Assembly: GCA_000995135.1 (NCBI GenBank)
Contig: LBWY01000002.1
Span: 1 to 39,017, forward strand
DNA from: Parcubacteria group bacterium GW2011_GWE2_39_37
Lineage (GTDB): Bacteria > Patescibacteriota > Patescibacteriia > Patescibacteriales > GWE2-39-37
Direction of reading: 5' to 3'
Length of the DNA stretch: 39,017 nt
Below the pieces are notes generated by a model. That model ran no database searches. It worked only from the letters and a program-made list of their open reading frames with translations, and had not been told where the DNA came from. Of the stretch, positions 16,199-24,577 are shown piece by piece. The position numbers and the translations under genes are program-made. The first letter of the stretch is position 1. Each line of letters opens with the position of its first letter.

Positions 16199-18091
16199 TT
16201 ATTTAACTACTTCACCCTCAACTGGCTCTTCTTTATCCGGCCCTGCTTCGGTCGCACCATCCTCGGTCTTTGGTTGCCCTTCTGCTCCTCCTTGCGCGGA
16301 ATACATTGCGGCGCCGATTCTTTGAGCAACAGCGGAAAGATCGTCCATCTTTTGCTTAGTTTCCTCAGTATTTTTTGACTCTTTTGCTTTTTTTAGCAAT
16401 TCAAGTTTTTCTTCAAGCTCTTTTTTGTCCTCTTCTTTCATTTTTTCACCTGATTCTTTCAACAGCTTGTCAGTAGTAAAGATTACAGAATCTGCTTGAT
16501 TCATAATTTCTGCTTCTTCTTTTCGTTTCTTATCCTCATCAGCGTGCATTTCTGCTTCTTTTTTCATTTTTTCAACTTCTTCTTTTGATAAACCTGATGA
16601 AGAAGTAATGGTAATCTTCTGTTCCTTGTTCGTCGCTTTATCTTTGGCTGTTACGTGCAAGATTCCATTAGCATCAATATCAAAAGCAACTTCAACTTGC
16701 GGTACTCCTCGTGGGGCTGGTGGCAAACCATCTAAAATAAACCTGCCTAAAGACTTGTTGTCGGCAGCCATCGGTCGCTCGCCTTGGAACACATTGATTT
16801 CCACACTAGGCTGATTGTCAGCCGCAGTAGAAAATACTTGTGACTTTGATGTCGGTATAGTGGTATTACGTTCAATTATCGGAGTGGCTACGCCGCCCAT
16901 GGTTTCGATACCTAATGTCAATGGAGTAACGTCTAATAATAAAACGTCTTTCACGTCTCCTTGTAAGACACCGGCTTGCACTGCAGCTCCCATCGCAACG
17001 ACTTCATCGGGGTTTACACCAAGGTGGGGCTCTTTGCCAAAGAATTCTTTTACCTTTTGTTGGACTAATGGCATTCTGGTCATACCTCCGACCATCACAA
17101 TTTCTTGTATATCGCCAATACTGATTCCTGCATCTTTTAAAGCTGCCTTTGTCGGTTCCAGTGTTTTTTCTACCAGATCCATAATCAATGATTCAAGCAT
17201 TGCACGGCTGAATTTAATCACTAAATGTTTTGGGCCGTTAGCATCCGAAGTGATAAATGGTTGATTAATTTCGGTTTCAGTAGCAGTAGATAATTCGATC
17301 TTAGCTTTTTCTGCCGCTTCTTTGATTCTTTGCAAAGCCAAAGCATCCTTGCTTAGGTCGATGCCTTGGTCTTTTTTAAATTCTTCAATAATCCAATTAA
17401 TAATTCTCAAATCAAAATCATCGCCTCCCAAATGGGTATCGCCATTAGTTGATTTTACTTCAACTGTATCTTCAGACATCTCCAAAACGGAAATATCGAA
17501 AGTACCACCACCTAGATCATAAACAGCGATTCTTTCACCTTTTTTCTTATCAAAACCGTAAGCCAATGCCGCTGCGGTTGGTTCATTGATTATACGTTTA
17601 ACTTCCAATCCAGCGATCTTACCGGCATCTTTTGTGGCCTGTCTTTGTGCATCATTAAAATAAGCCGGCACCGTAATAACTGCTTCGGTGATTTTTTCTC
17701 CCAGCTTAGCTTCAGCATCAGCTTTTAACTTTGACAAAATCATTGCGGAAACTTCTTCCGGTGAATATTCTTTGTCACCCAATAAAACCTTTACGCCATC
17801 TCCTGATTTGACGATTTTATAAGGCATGATATTCAAATCTCTTTGCACTTCTTCGTCTTCAAATCGTCTACCGATCAAGCGTTTGATCGAAAAAACGGTA
17901 TTGGCCGGATTGGTTACAGCTTGTCTTTTAGCGGTTAAACCGACTAGCCTTTCTCCCGCCTTGGAAATAGCAACGATTGATGGAGTTGTGCGATTTCCTT
18001 CAGCATTTTCTAAAATTTTCGGCTGACCACCCTCAATGATCGCCATTGCGGAATTTGTTGTTCCTAAATCGATTCCTAAAATTTTTGGCAT
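16199..18091 (-). CDS. dnaK: Chaperone DnaK (Hsp70)
   Basis: DnaK is the ATP-driven Hsp70 chaperone. The nucleotide-binding domain shows the Hsp70 signatures [13 protein letters not shown] at the start, then [17 protein letters not shown] and [15 protein letters not shown]. The interdomain linker reads [14 protein letters not shown] and precedes the substrate-binding domain. The C-terminus ends in a Gly/Glu-rich disordered tail, as in bacterial DnaK. The 630 residues are normal length. The gene has an 81-base leader after hsp20 that contains a hairpin (18133-18156). Its co-chaperones GrpE and DnaJ are in the same cluster. Confidence 0.99.
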   Translation of the reverse strand: MPKILGIDLGTTNSAMAIIEGGQPKILENAEGNRTTPSIVAISKAGERLVGLTAKRQAVTNPANTVFSIKRLIGRRFEDEEVQRDLNIMPYKIVKSGDGVKVLLGDKEYSPEEVSAMILSKLKADAEAKLGEKITEAVITVPAYFNDAQRQATKDAGKIAGLEVKRIINEPTAAALAYGFDKKKGERIAVYDLGGGTFDISVLEMSEDTVEVKSTNGDTHLGGDDFDLRIINWIIEEFKKDQGIDLSKDALALQRIKEAAEKAKIELSTATETEINQPFITSDANGPKHLVIKFSRAMLESLIMDLVEKTLEPTKAALKDAGISIGDIQEIVMVGGMTRMPLVQQKVKEFFGKEPHLGVNPDEVVAMGAAVQAGVLQGDVKDVLLLDVTPLTLGIETMGGVATPIIERNTTIPTSKSQVFSTAADNQPSVEINVFQGERPMAADNKSLGRFILDGLPPAPRGVPQVEVAFDIDANGILHVTAKDKATNKEQKITITSSSGLSKEEVEKMKKEAEMHADEDKKRKEEAEIMNQADSVIFTTDKLLKESGEKMKEEDKKELEEKLELLKKAKESKNTEETKQKMDDLSAVAQRIGAAMYSAQGGAEGQPKTEDGATEAGPDKEEPVEGEVVK

Positions 18092-18132
18092 AATATTTAT
18101 AATTATTAATATTTAATTATTAAATTATCTTT

Positions 18133-18156
18133 GGCTATATTGTTTGCAATACAGCC
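18133..18156 (-). other. Hairpin in the hsp20-dnaK gap
   Basis: The arms GGCTATATTG (18133-18142) and CAATACAGCC (18147-18156) pair with one mismatch around a four-base TTTG loop. On the minus strand no T-run follows, so termination is doubtful. A role in mRNA processing or stability between hsp20 and dnaK is possible. Confidence 0.45.
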
Positions 18157-18172
18157 ATCTATAATATAACGA

Positions 18173-18613
18173 TTATTTCTTAGTTTCAATCTTAATGGTT
18201 TTTGGCTTGCTCTCGGTGGCTTTAGGAATGGAAACTTTTAGCACTCCTGCCTCCGCTACCGCGCTTGCTTTGTCACCCACTACATGGGTAGGCAATGGGA
18301 TACTGCGGTAGAAACTACCACGGCGGATTTCTTTGCGGTAATAATTCTTATCCTCAACCTCACTTTTCTTTTCGCTCTCTCCTTTGATCGTCAAAATATC
18401 GTTCTCAATGGAGATATCAACTTTTTCTGGATCGATGCCGGCAAGTTGTGTCTCGATGATGATATTGTCCTTGTCTTCATACATATCAACAGCAGGCATA
18501 AAACCACCTTGCATCATCCTACTGGAGGGTACGGTAGGTAAGAATTCTTGAAACATTTTATCCATTTCTTCGAATGGCTCGAGAAACGGAGTCCATTTTA
18601 TTAATGCAGACAT
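18173..18613 (-). CDS. Small heat-shock protein (Hsp20/alpha-crystallin)
   Basis: Hsp20 proteins are ATP-independent holdases that bind unfolding proteins and hand them to DnaK. The 146 residues contain an N-terminal arm, an alpha-crystallin domain from about residue 42 (VDMYEDKDNIIIETQLAGIDPEKVDI) to about 133, the conserved AxxxxGVLxVxIPK element (AEAGVLKVSIPK), and a basic C-terminal extension. It is unusual but not unique for hsp20 to lie between grpE and dnaK. Its own promoter and a 5' hairpin are suggested upstream. Confidence 0.95.
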   Translation of the reverse strand: MSALIKWTPFLEPFEEMDKMFQEFLPTVPSSRMMQGGFMPAVDMYEDKDNIIIETQLAGIDPEKVDISIENDILTIKGESEKKSEVEDKNYYRKEIRRGSFYRSIPLPTHVVGDKASAVAEAGVLKVSIPKATESKPKTIKIETKK

Positions 18614-18624
18614 ATTTTTTCTCT

Positions 18625-18649
18625 CTGCAAGGCTGTAATTTCCCTGCAG
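18625..18649 (-). other. Hairpin in the hsp20 5' leader
   Basis: The arms 18625-18632 and 18642-18649 (CTGCAGGG and CCTTGCAG on the minus strand) form an 8-bp stem with one GU pair and a nine-base loop. It lies 11 bases before the hsp20 ATG. Heat-shock leaders sometimes act as RNA thermometers, but no clear Shine-Dalgarno is sequestered in this stem, so that role is only a possibility. Confidence 0.4.
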
Positions 18650-18671
18650 AATTTATTAATTAACATGCAAA

Positions 18672-18699
18672 ATTATATATTTCCATAATGAACTGAAAA
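18672..18699 (-). promoter_or_regulatory. Candidate internal promoter for hsp20
   Basis: On the minus strand TTTTCA (18694-18699) is followed after 16 bases by a perfect TATAAT (18672-18677). It lies directly after the grpE stop and about 60 bases before the hsp20 ATG. The -35 matches 4 of 6 consensus bases. Confidence 0.35.
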
Positions 18700-19257
18700 T
18701 TAAGTATGTTCTTCTGTTTTTTTATCTTTATATTCATAAACAATCACTTTTGCCGGAGAAATAACCTTGTCTTTAAGCTTGTAGCCGGATTTCATCTCTT
18801 TGGCAACCGTATCATTCAATTTTTTATCATCCGTCATCACTTTATCAATCGCTTCCATAATGCTGTGATCAAATTTCAAACCAAATGTCTCAATTTCTTC
18901 CACACCCAATTGACTTAAAACATCCTTGAATTGACGGATCACATGCTTTACTCCCAGAAGCCAGCCGCTTTGATCTAACTCGGAATTTATATGATTTAAT
19001 GATATTTTTAAATTATCATAGACGGGCAGGATCTGGTAGAGCATATTCTCATTTGCATATCTGACAATTTCAATTTTTTCTTGTGCCGCCTGCTTCATCA
19101 GATTTTGGTAATCTGCCAATGCTCTTTTGTATTTATTTTCAATTTCCTCACATCCTTGGGTAATTTTTTCTTCAGCGTTAACTTTATTAGATATTGCCTC
19201 ATCATTTTTTATCTTTTTCTTTTGCTGGTCTTGCTCGTTGTTTTTTTGTGACTGCAT
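18700..19257 (-). CDS. grpE: GrpE, nucleotide exchange factor for DnaK
   Basis: GrpE releases ADP from DnaK and resets the chaperone cycle. The 185-residue protein begins with a charged, probably disordered stretch (KNNEQDQQKKKIKNDE), then a long coiled-coil dimerisation helix (EEIENKYKRALADYQNLMKQAAQEKIEI), and ends in the beta-wing head with MKSGYKLKDKVISPAKVIV, the family C-terminal motif. Length and architecture are normal. The gene starts 30 bases after the hrcA stop and should be on the CIRCE-controlled transcript. Confidence 0.97.
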   Translation of the reverse strand: MQSQKNNEQDQQKKKIKNDEAISNKVNAEEKITQGCEEIENKYKRALADYQNLMKQAAQEKIEIVRYANENMLYQILPVYDNLKISLNHINSELDQSGWLLGVKHVIRQFKDVLSQLGVEEIETFGLKFDHSIMEAIDKVMTDDKKLNDTVAKEMKSGYKLKDKVISPAKVIVYEYKDKKTEEHT

Positions 19258-19287
19258 ATTTAAGATTTATTTATATAATCAATTATT

Positions 19288-19965
19288 TTAGCTTAATTTA
19301 TTTTTTATAAAATTTATCAAGGCGATGTTCTTCTCGTAGTTCATCCTGATCGGACCAAGTAGGCCGAACATCCCGATATGACCTTTGTGCTTATAGCGGA
19401 CAACGATGGTTGAACAGATGGGGCTGAATGGATTTTTTGAACCTAGAAAAATTTGCGGTTCAAAATCGATATCATCAAAAACTTTGTCAATTATTTCCTC
19501 CATCCGATCAATAATTGCTGAAACATCATAAATCATGGTCGGAGAAAATTCTGGCTGAGATAGGAAGTTTGCAATGCCGGTGTAATAAAGATTGTGTCGA
19601 TGAAAGGCCCAAAATACTGCCGTATTGGCTATTTCTGCCAAGGCCTTGGCTGTTTGCTTGAAACTTGCCTCATCTTTTTCATTAAGTATTTCTTCCAGTG
19701 CTTTAACTTCCTGCTCTGACAACTTTTTTGCCTTGATGTTTTTTAAATAATATTCATAAGCTTTCTCGGTCGGGATTCTGCCAGCGGAAGTATGTGGCTG
19801 AATAATATAGCCATCGTCTTCCAGGTTTGCCATTTCATTTCTGACTGTTGCCGGTGATACGCCTAATTTATATTTGTTAACCAAAATTTCAGAACCGACA
19901 GGCGTTCCGGCTTTTACATGCTCTTTGATTACGGCAAACAAAATTTGTTCGGTTCTTTTTTCCAT
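19288..19965 (-). CDS. hrcA: Heat-inducible repressor HrcA (short form)
   Basis: HrcA represses class I heat-shock genes by binding CIRCE. The N-terminal winged helix is clear: KAGTPVGSEILVNKYKLGVS, then PATVRNEMANLEDDGYI and HTSAGRIPTEKAYEYYL. The C-terminal GAF-like effector domain is present but reduced, ending with GHIGMFGLLGPIRMNYEKN, which corresponds to the family's GxIGxIGPxRMxY motif. At 225 residues it is over 100 shorter than usual, so the inserted dimerisation subdomain is probably missing. The matching CIRCE site lies 18 bases upstream, predicting autoregulation. Confidence 0.95.
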   Translation of the reverse strand: MEKRTEQILFAVIKEHVKAGTPVGSEILVNKYKLGVSPATVRNEMANLEDDGYIIQPHTSAGRIPTEKAYEYYLKNIKAKKLSEQEVKALEEILNEKDEASFKQTAKALAEIANTAVFWAFHRHNLYYTGIANFLSQPEFSPTMIYDVSAIIDRMEEIIDKVFDDIDFEPQIFLGSKNPFSPICSTIVVRYKHKGHIGMFGLLGPIRMNYEKNIALINFIKNKLS

Positions 19966-19971
19966 ATTCCT

Positions 19972-20001
19972 ATTTTATTATATCTAGCACTCACCTGTCA
20001 A
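19972..20001 (-). promoter_or_regulatory. Candidate hrcA promoter overlapping CIRCE
   Basis: On the minus strand a perfect TTGACA (19996-20001) lies inside the CIRCE spacer and is followed after 18 bases by TAAAAT (19972-19977). A perfect TATAAT (19977-19982) is also present, but at a spacing of only 14 it is less suitable. The start would fall at or next to the hrcA ATG, giving a very short or leaderless message. Confidence 0.5.
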
Positions 20002-20010
20002 GAGTGCTAA
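19984..20010. promoter_or_regulatory. CIRCE operator (HrcA binding site)
   Basis: The arms CTAGCACTC (19984-19992) and GAGTGCTAA (20002-20010) flank a nine-base spacer. They match the CIRCE consensus TTAGCACTC-N9-GAGTGCTAA at 17 of 18 arm positions. The site lies 18 bases before hrcA, which fits repression of the hrcA-grpE-hsp20-dnaK operon. Confidence 0.96.
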
Positions 20011-20042
20011 GAATGTATTAATTTTATTTTATATTAGCAAAT

Positions 20043-20072
20043 AAAAAAACTAGCAGCTAGCTAGGTTTTTTT
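20043..20072 (-). terminator. Rho-independent terminator after mrdA
   Basis: The stem CTAGC/GCTAG (20050-20054 and 20060-20064) has a five-base loop, with A-runs and T-runs on either side extending the pairing. On the minus strand seven T residues follow (20043-20049). It lies 12 bases past the mrdA stop, separating the shape operon from the heat-shock block. Confidence 0.8.
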
Positions 20073-20084
20073 ATTTTTGGGCAA

Positions 20085-22133
20085 TTAGATTTTTGGAACG
20101 GAGCTAGTGGAAGATGCTTTTGATCTATCTGAGAAATACCAAGACAATACCTCTTGTGCAACCGGTACTGCTACTGTGCTTCCCTCCTTGCCCTCTTCAA
20201 TCAAGACAGTAAGAACTATTTTCGGATCATTATACGGCGCGAAGCCGGTGAACCAAGCATGGGGATTCTTTTTGCTTGACCATTGCGCTGTACCGGTTTT
20301 ACCGGCAACAGCAACTGGAACTGTCTGTAGGCTCCTGGCGCTTCCTGCGATAACCGTTTGTCTCATTCCATCACGAACGATTTCTAGATTAGATTTCTTA
20401 ACAATATTTTCTCTGACTATGTTCGGCTCGATATTCTTGACCTCCACCTCATCCCCGGATAATATCTTTTTTACCAGATGTGGCTGAAAAATCTTGCCTC
20501 CATTGGCAAAATAGGCTGTAAATTGAGCAACCTGCAAAGGAGTTGTAATCAAATCTCCTTGACCGATCGCCAGATGGTAAGTATCACCTATGTACCATTT
20601 TTCTCCTTTTACCGACTCTTTCCAATCCTTGGTAGGCAAAAATCCTTTTGCCTCTCCCGGCAGATCAATTCCTGTCTGCTGCCCCAAGCCGAACAACTTA
20701 CCATATCTGATTATGCGATCGACACCCAAGCCTTGGAAGTTATCCAAACCGCCACCGATGATATAAAAAAAAGTATTCACTGATTCTGCGATCGCTTTTT
20801 TTACGTTGGTCATGCCATGACCGCCTGCTTTCCAGTCAGGAAAAAACCACTGATTGATTCTGATACCGCCCGAACTAAGAAAAGCTGTCGATTCATTGAT
20901 TATCCCTTCCTCCAAAGCTGCGGCAGACATAATAGGTTTAATTGTTGAACCAGACGGGAATTCACCGCTTACCGCCTTGTTAAAAAGCGGCCGATTCGGA
21001 TCATTGATCAATTTCGAGTACTCTTCACGACTAATGCCTTTGGCAAATAAATTATTATCATAGCCTGGTAGGTTGACCATAGCCAAGATTTCTCCATTTT
21101 CCGGATCCATGGCGATAACTGAAGCTTTGCTTAGATTATGCTTGTCTAATGTCTTTTGGGTAACTTCTTCAATTTTATTCTGCAATTCGACATCAAGTGT
21201 TAATACCAGGTTATTGCCGTCTTGAGATTCTGACTTACTGATTATTTTCTTCTCCTTGCCCATAGCATCTACCTCAATCTGCTTCTTACCATTTATACCC
21301 TTCAATTCATTCTCCCAAAAGTTCTCGATACCGATCTTACCGATGTAATCAATGGCGATATATTCATCACCGACTTTATCCAATTCTTTTTCACTGATTT
21401 TGCCGGTATAACCGATTACATGAGATAATGATTGTGCAGAAAGCAGATATTCTCTCCTGACTTTGTTTGACAAGACAACGCCTTTCCAGCCTGTTGCTTC
21501 CAGATGAAGTAGTAAAGCTTTTTCATATTCGATATTATCATCGATAAAAAGCGGTTCAAAGGATTTTGCAGAACCTGGCTTTATCTTACTTAAAAGGTTT
21601 TTGATATATTGCTCTACTTCTTCTTTTGATTTTGGACCGTTTTTTATTTTATCCAAATCGTCACCCTTAATTCTGATTTCCCCTAATATCTCGCTTACCC
21701 TTTTGATAATAATGTCTAAGTTGTTCGTATCTTTTGGCAAATCGGCTGGTATAAAATACAACAAAAAATTAGCTTGGTTTCTGACCAATGGCTTTAAGTT
21801 TCTGTCATAAACAATGCCTCGTTTCGCTTCGATCCTTTCAATTCTTATCCTGTTACCCTCAGCCATCTTGTAATAATATTCTCCTTTAACTATCTGCAGC
21901 CAAGCCGAGCGCATGATGATGATAAGAAAAAACACAAACAATATTAAAGCAAGCTTTCTCAATTTGGAAAAATCAAAGGTTCTGCCCACTGTTTCCCTGC
22001 CGGATTGATTCATAATAAACGAATCTTCAGTCCATCCAAGCCGATAAGAACTCTGGATTCCGCCCTTTTTTATATTACCGCTTTTTATAACGAATGGGTC
22101 ACTTGAATTCCTGCCATTTTCTTTAAATTTCAT
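20085..22133 (-). CDS. mrdA: Penicillin-binding protein 2 (elongasome transpeptidase)
   Basis: A class B PBP that crosslinks peptidoglycan during rod elongation with MreB, MreC and MreD. After a cytoplasmic N-terminal stretch of about 55 residues comes one transmembrane helix (about 60-75), the PBP dimer domain from about 95 (RIERIEAKRGIVYDRN), and the transpeptidase domain with STIK (Ser396, Lys399), SVN at 451-453 and KTGT beginning at 612. The 682 residues are normal for the family. The start ATG overlaps the mreD stop by four bases. An RodA partner is not visible in this window. Confidence 0.95.
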   Translation of the reverse strand: MKFKENGRNSSDPFVIKSGNIKKGGIQSSYRLGWTEDSFIMNQSGRETVGRTFDFSKLRKLALILFVFFLIIIMRSAWLQIVKGEYYYKMAEGNRIRIERIEAKRGIVYDRNLKPLVRNQANFLLYFIPADLPKDTNNLDIIIKRVSEILGEIRIKGDDLDKIKNGPKSKEEVEQYIKNLLSKIKPGSAKSFEPLFIDDNIEYEKALLLHLEATGWKGVVLSNKVRREYLLSAQSLSHVIGYTGKISEKELDKVGDEYIAIDYIGKIGIENFWENELKGINGKKQIEVDAMGKEKKIISKSESQDGNNLVLTLDVELQNKIEEVTQKTLDKHNLSKASVIAMDPENGEILAMVNLPGYDNNLFAKGISREEYSKLINDPNRPLFNKAVSGEFPSGSTIKPIMSAAALEEGIINESTAFLSSGGIRINQWFFPDWKAGGHGMTNVKKAIAESVNTFFYIIGGGLDNFQGLGVDRIIRYGKLFGLGQQTGIDLPGEAKGFLPTKDWKESVKGEKWYIGDTYHLAIGQGDLITTPLQVAQFTAYFANGGKIFQPHLVKKILSGDEVEVKNIEPNIVRENIVKKSNLEIVRDGMRQTVIAGSARSLQTVPVAVAGKTGTAQWSSKKNPHAWFTGFAPYNDPKIVLTVLIEEGKEGSTVAVPVAQEVLSWYFSDRSKASSTSSVPKI

Positions 22134-22660
22134 ATTCTTTTTTCTTTATTTAAAAAAACCGGCTTGAACTTATGACTGATGTAATTGACTATTTGAAATA
22201 ATACAGCAGAAATTAAAAGATTGATAAATAATTCTTTTACAAGGCCGGAATAATAAGAGCTTCCCAAGGAAATGCTAGTTCCATCCATCAACCTAGTAAT
22301 AGAAAATAATGAGGTCGAGATAAATTGACAAGTGAATGAAGCTACGATTGTAAGAGTTAAAAATGAATACAATGATCGATCAGTAAAAAACCCTACCAAT
22401 AAAAAATTGGTCGCAATAATAGTAATAGTCAAACTTATAAGATTGAGACCAAAGGGAGTAAAAGAAAATAAATCAACCAAAAAGCCTGTTACCAAAGACC
22501 AGAACAATGCAGTTTTCAAATCGCCTAAAACCAAAATAAACAGCAAAACTATAATAATCAAATTCAAGCTGCTGAGATATCCCGGCAAACCGCTGACAAA
22601 CCCTAGCTGAAATATCGCCAGACCAAAGGCTAATAAGATATTAAAAATTTTACTATACAT
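22130..22660 (-). CDS. mreD: Rod shape-determining protein MreD
   Basis: A small integral membrane protein (176 residues, about five or six hydrophobic helices) that belongs to the MreBCD complex. The sequence is almost entirely hydrophobic, with ALFWSLVTGFLVDLFSFTPFGLN matching the MreD pattern. It sits between mreC (13-base gap) and mrdA (4-base overlap), which strongly supports the assignment of this poorly conserved family. Confidence 0.9.
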   Translation of the reverse strand: MYSKIFNILLAFGLAIFQLGFVSGLPGYLSSLNLIIIVLLFILVLGDLKTALFWSLVTGFLVDLFSFTPFGLNLISLTITIIATNFLLVGFFTDRSLYSFLTLTIVASFTCQFISTSLFSITRLMDGTSISLGSSYYSGLVKELFINLLISAVLFQIVNYISHKFKPVFLNKEKRI

Positions 22661-22673
22661 AATGAATCATATT

Positions 22674-23474
22674 CTAGGGTAGCAGCACTGATACTACCAC
22701 CAAGTCTTCAAGATTTGTCAAAGGCTCAATTCTAGCAGCTTGCCATAATTCATTGCTTTCTTTTTTTATATGGCTTATCTGTCCGATAACCAAGCCTCTG
22801 GGGATGCTCTTTTCTAAACCTGAAGAAATGATTATATCCCCTACTTTTATATCTGCATTTTGCGGTATGAACTCCATTTTTATTGTCAGACCAAGATCTC
22901 CTTGAGCTATGCCGACAGTCTTTTCCTTGTTTTGGATCGCTGCAGCCAATTGACACCTACTAGCATTGATTATGCAAACCTCCGAAATATTTTCCTTGGC
23001 ATTGATTATTTTGCCTACTATATTCCCCTCGCTGCTTAGAATTGCCAAGCCTGAATACAGACCGTCTTTAGTACCCTTGTCCAGTAGTACGGACTGACTA
23101 TTAAGGTCGATACTGCCGCTTGAAATAACGTTCGCCATTAGATATTTTTTTTCTTTAGTCGATAAAAATTTTAAATAGTTTCGCAAAGTTCTATTTTCAT
23201 CTTCCAATGATTTCAATCTTGAATTTTCTGCAATTAACTGGTTCATTCTTGTATTCTGTTGCTCAACTATCGCCGATAAATCACGTTTATCAGCTTGCTT
23301 ATCATAGGAAGTTTTTATTTTGGAACTGGTCAAATACATTCCGTTCATGACCGGGCTAAGAGATTTGAGGAGAAAGGATTCTAGGGGCAAGATTAATTTA
23401 CTAAAATGCAAAAAAATAAGCAGCATAATCACTGCTCCGATATAGATGATTTTTTTAAAATTAATCCGCTTCAT
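22674..23474 (-). CDS. mreC: Rod shape-determining protein MreC
   Basis: MreC is a bitopic protein that links the MreB filaments to PBP2 outside the membrane. The 266 residues have one N-terminal transmembrane helix (about 10-24), then a coiled coil at about 63-102 (IVEQQNTRMNQLIAENSRL), and two beta-barrel domains with ANVISSG, LDKGTKDGLYSGLAILS and the closing DIIISSGLEKSIPRGLVIG motif typical of MreC. It follows mreB by 36 bases. Confidence 0.95.
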   Translation of the reverse strand: MKRINFKKIIYIGAVIMLLIFLHFSKLILPLESFLLKSLSPVMNGMYLTSSKIKTSYDKQADKRDLSAIVEQQNTRMNQLIAENSRLKSLEDENRTLRNYLKFLSTKEKKYLMANVISSGSIDLNSQSVLLDKGTKDGLYSGLAILSSEGNIVGKIINAKENISEVCIINASRCQLAAAIQNKEKTVGIAQGDLGLTIKMEFIPQNADIKVGDIIISSGLEKSIPRGLVIGQISHIKKESNELWQAARIEPLTNLEDLVVVSVLLP

Positions 23475-23510
23475 AATGTTTTCATTTCCACACTATGACT
23501 CAAATGTTAA

Positions 23511-24554
23511 TTAAAATTCTTCCGTACCCTGAGAAAGTACCTTTTCTAACAAGGCCTGATCCGAAAGCAAAATTCCGGTACCTTTAACCAAGGATATTAA
23601 TGGGTCATCGGCAATTCTGACCGGAATTTTTGTTTCTTGAGCAATTTCTTTATCCAAGCCGCGCAATAAAGCACCCCCTCCGGTCAGAGTGATGCCATGT
23701 TCATAAATATCCGCCACTAGTTCTGGCGGTGTCGATTCAAGCGTAAGCTTGATGCTTTCAATTATCTGTTTCAGGGTCCGGCTGATCGTTTCACGGATCT
23801 GAGAATCGTTGATCATGATGCTACGGGGCAAACCATTAATCAAATCTCTTCCACGGACTTCCATCTGCATCGATTCTTTTAAAGGTGTAGCGGAACCGAT
23901 TCTGATTTTAATATTTTCCGCCACTTGCTCGCCGATCAAAATATTAAATTCTTCCCTGATGTATTGGATGATATTATTGTCTAGCTCATTGCCTGCAAAC
24001 CTGAGCGATTTATAGGTAACGACTCCGCCTAGGGAAATAACTGAAATTTCGGTAGTGCCTCCACCGATATCCACAATCATAGTCGCTGTAGCATCGGTAA
24101 CAGGGAGTCTCGATCCGATAGCGGCTGCCATTGATTCTTCTACCAAATAAACCTTCCTGGCTCCCGCAGATTTTGCTGCATCTTCGACCGCCTTTCTCTC
24201 AACTTCTGTCACATCCAAGGGAATACCTATTATCACTCTCGGTCTTGGTGAAAGCCCGAAGCCGCCTTCATGGGCCTTATCAATAAAATATTTAAGCATT
24301 TTCTCTGTTACCTCAAAATCAGAAATAACCCCATCAACCAATGGCTTGATAGCCTGTATGTGACTAGGTGTTTTGCCAACCATTTTTCTTGCCTCTTCTC
24401 CCACTGCCAAAATCTCATCTGTACGCATATTGACTGCGACTACGGTAGGTTCATTTATAACAATACCTTTATCCTGAACGTACACTAATGTGTTCTTGGT
24501 GCCAAGATCAATACCCAGATCTTTACTAAATTTTCCAAAAAATTTATCTAACAT
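23511..24554 (-). CDS. mreB: Rod shape-determining actin homologue MreB
   Basis: MreB forms membrane-bound filaments that guide cell-wall elongation. The 347 residues carry the actin-fold phosphate loops GIDLGTKNTLVYV (about 14-26) and DIGGGTTEIS, the adenosine loop LTGGGALLRGLD, and the conserved VEESMAAAIG. Length is normal. It is followed closely by mreC and preceded by proS at 23 bases, so it should share the proS promoter. A rod or elongated cell is predicted. Confidence 0.98.
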   Translation of the reverse strand: MLDKFFGKFSKDLGIDLGTKNTLVYVQDKGIVINEPTVVAVNMRTDEILAVGEEARKMVGKTPSHIQAIKPLVDGVISDFEVTEKMLKYFIDKAHEGGFGLSPRPRVIIGIPLDVTEVERKAVEDAAKSAGARKVYLVEESMAAAIGSRLPVTDATATMIVDIGGGTTEISVISLGGVVTYKSLRFAGNELDNNIIQYIREEFNILIGEQVAENIKIRIGSATPLKESMQMEVRGRDLINGLPRSIMINDSQIRETISRTLKQIIESIKLTLESTPPELVADIYEHGITLTGGGALLRGLDKEIAQETKIPVRIADDPLISLVKGTGILLSDQALLEKVLSQGTEEF

Positions 24555-24577
24555 AATAATTCTGTTGTAAGACCTGG

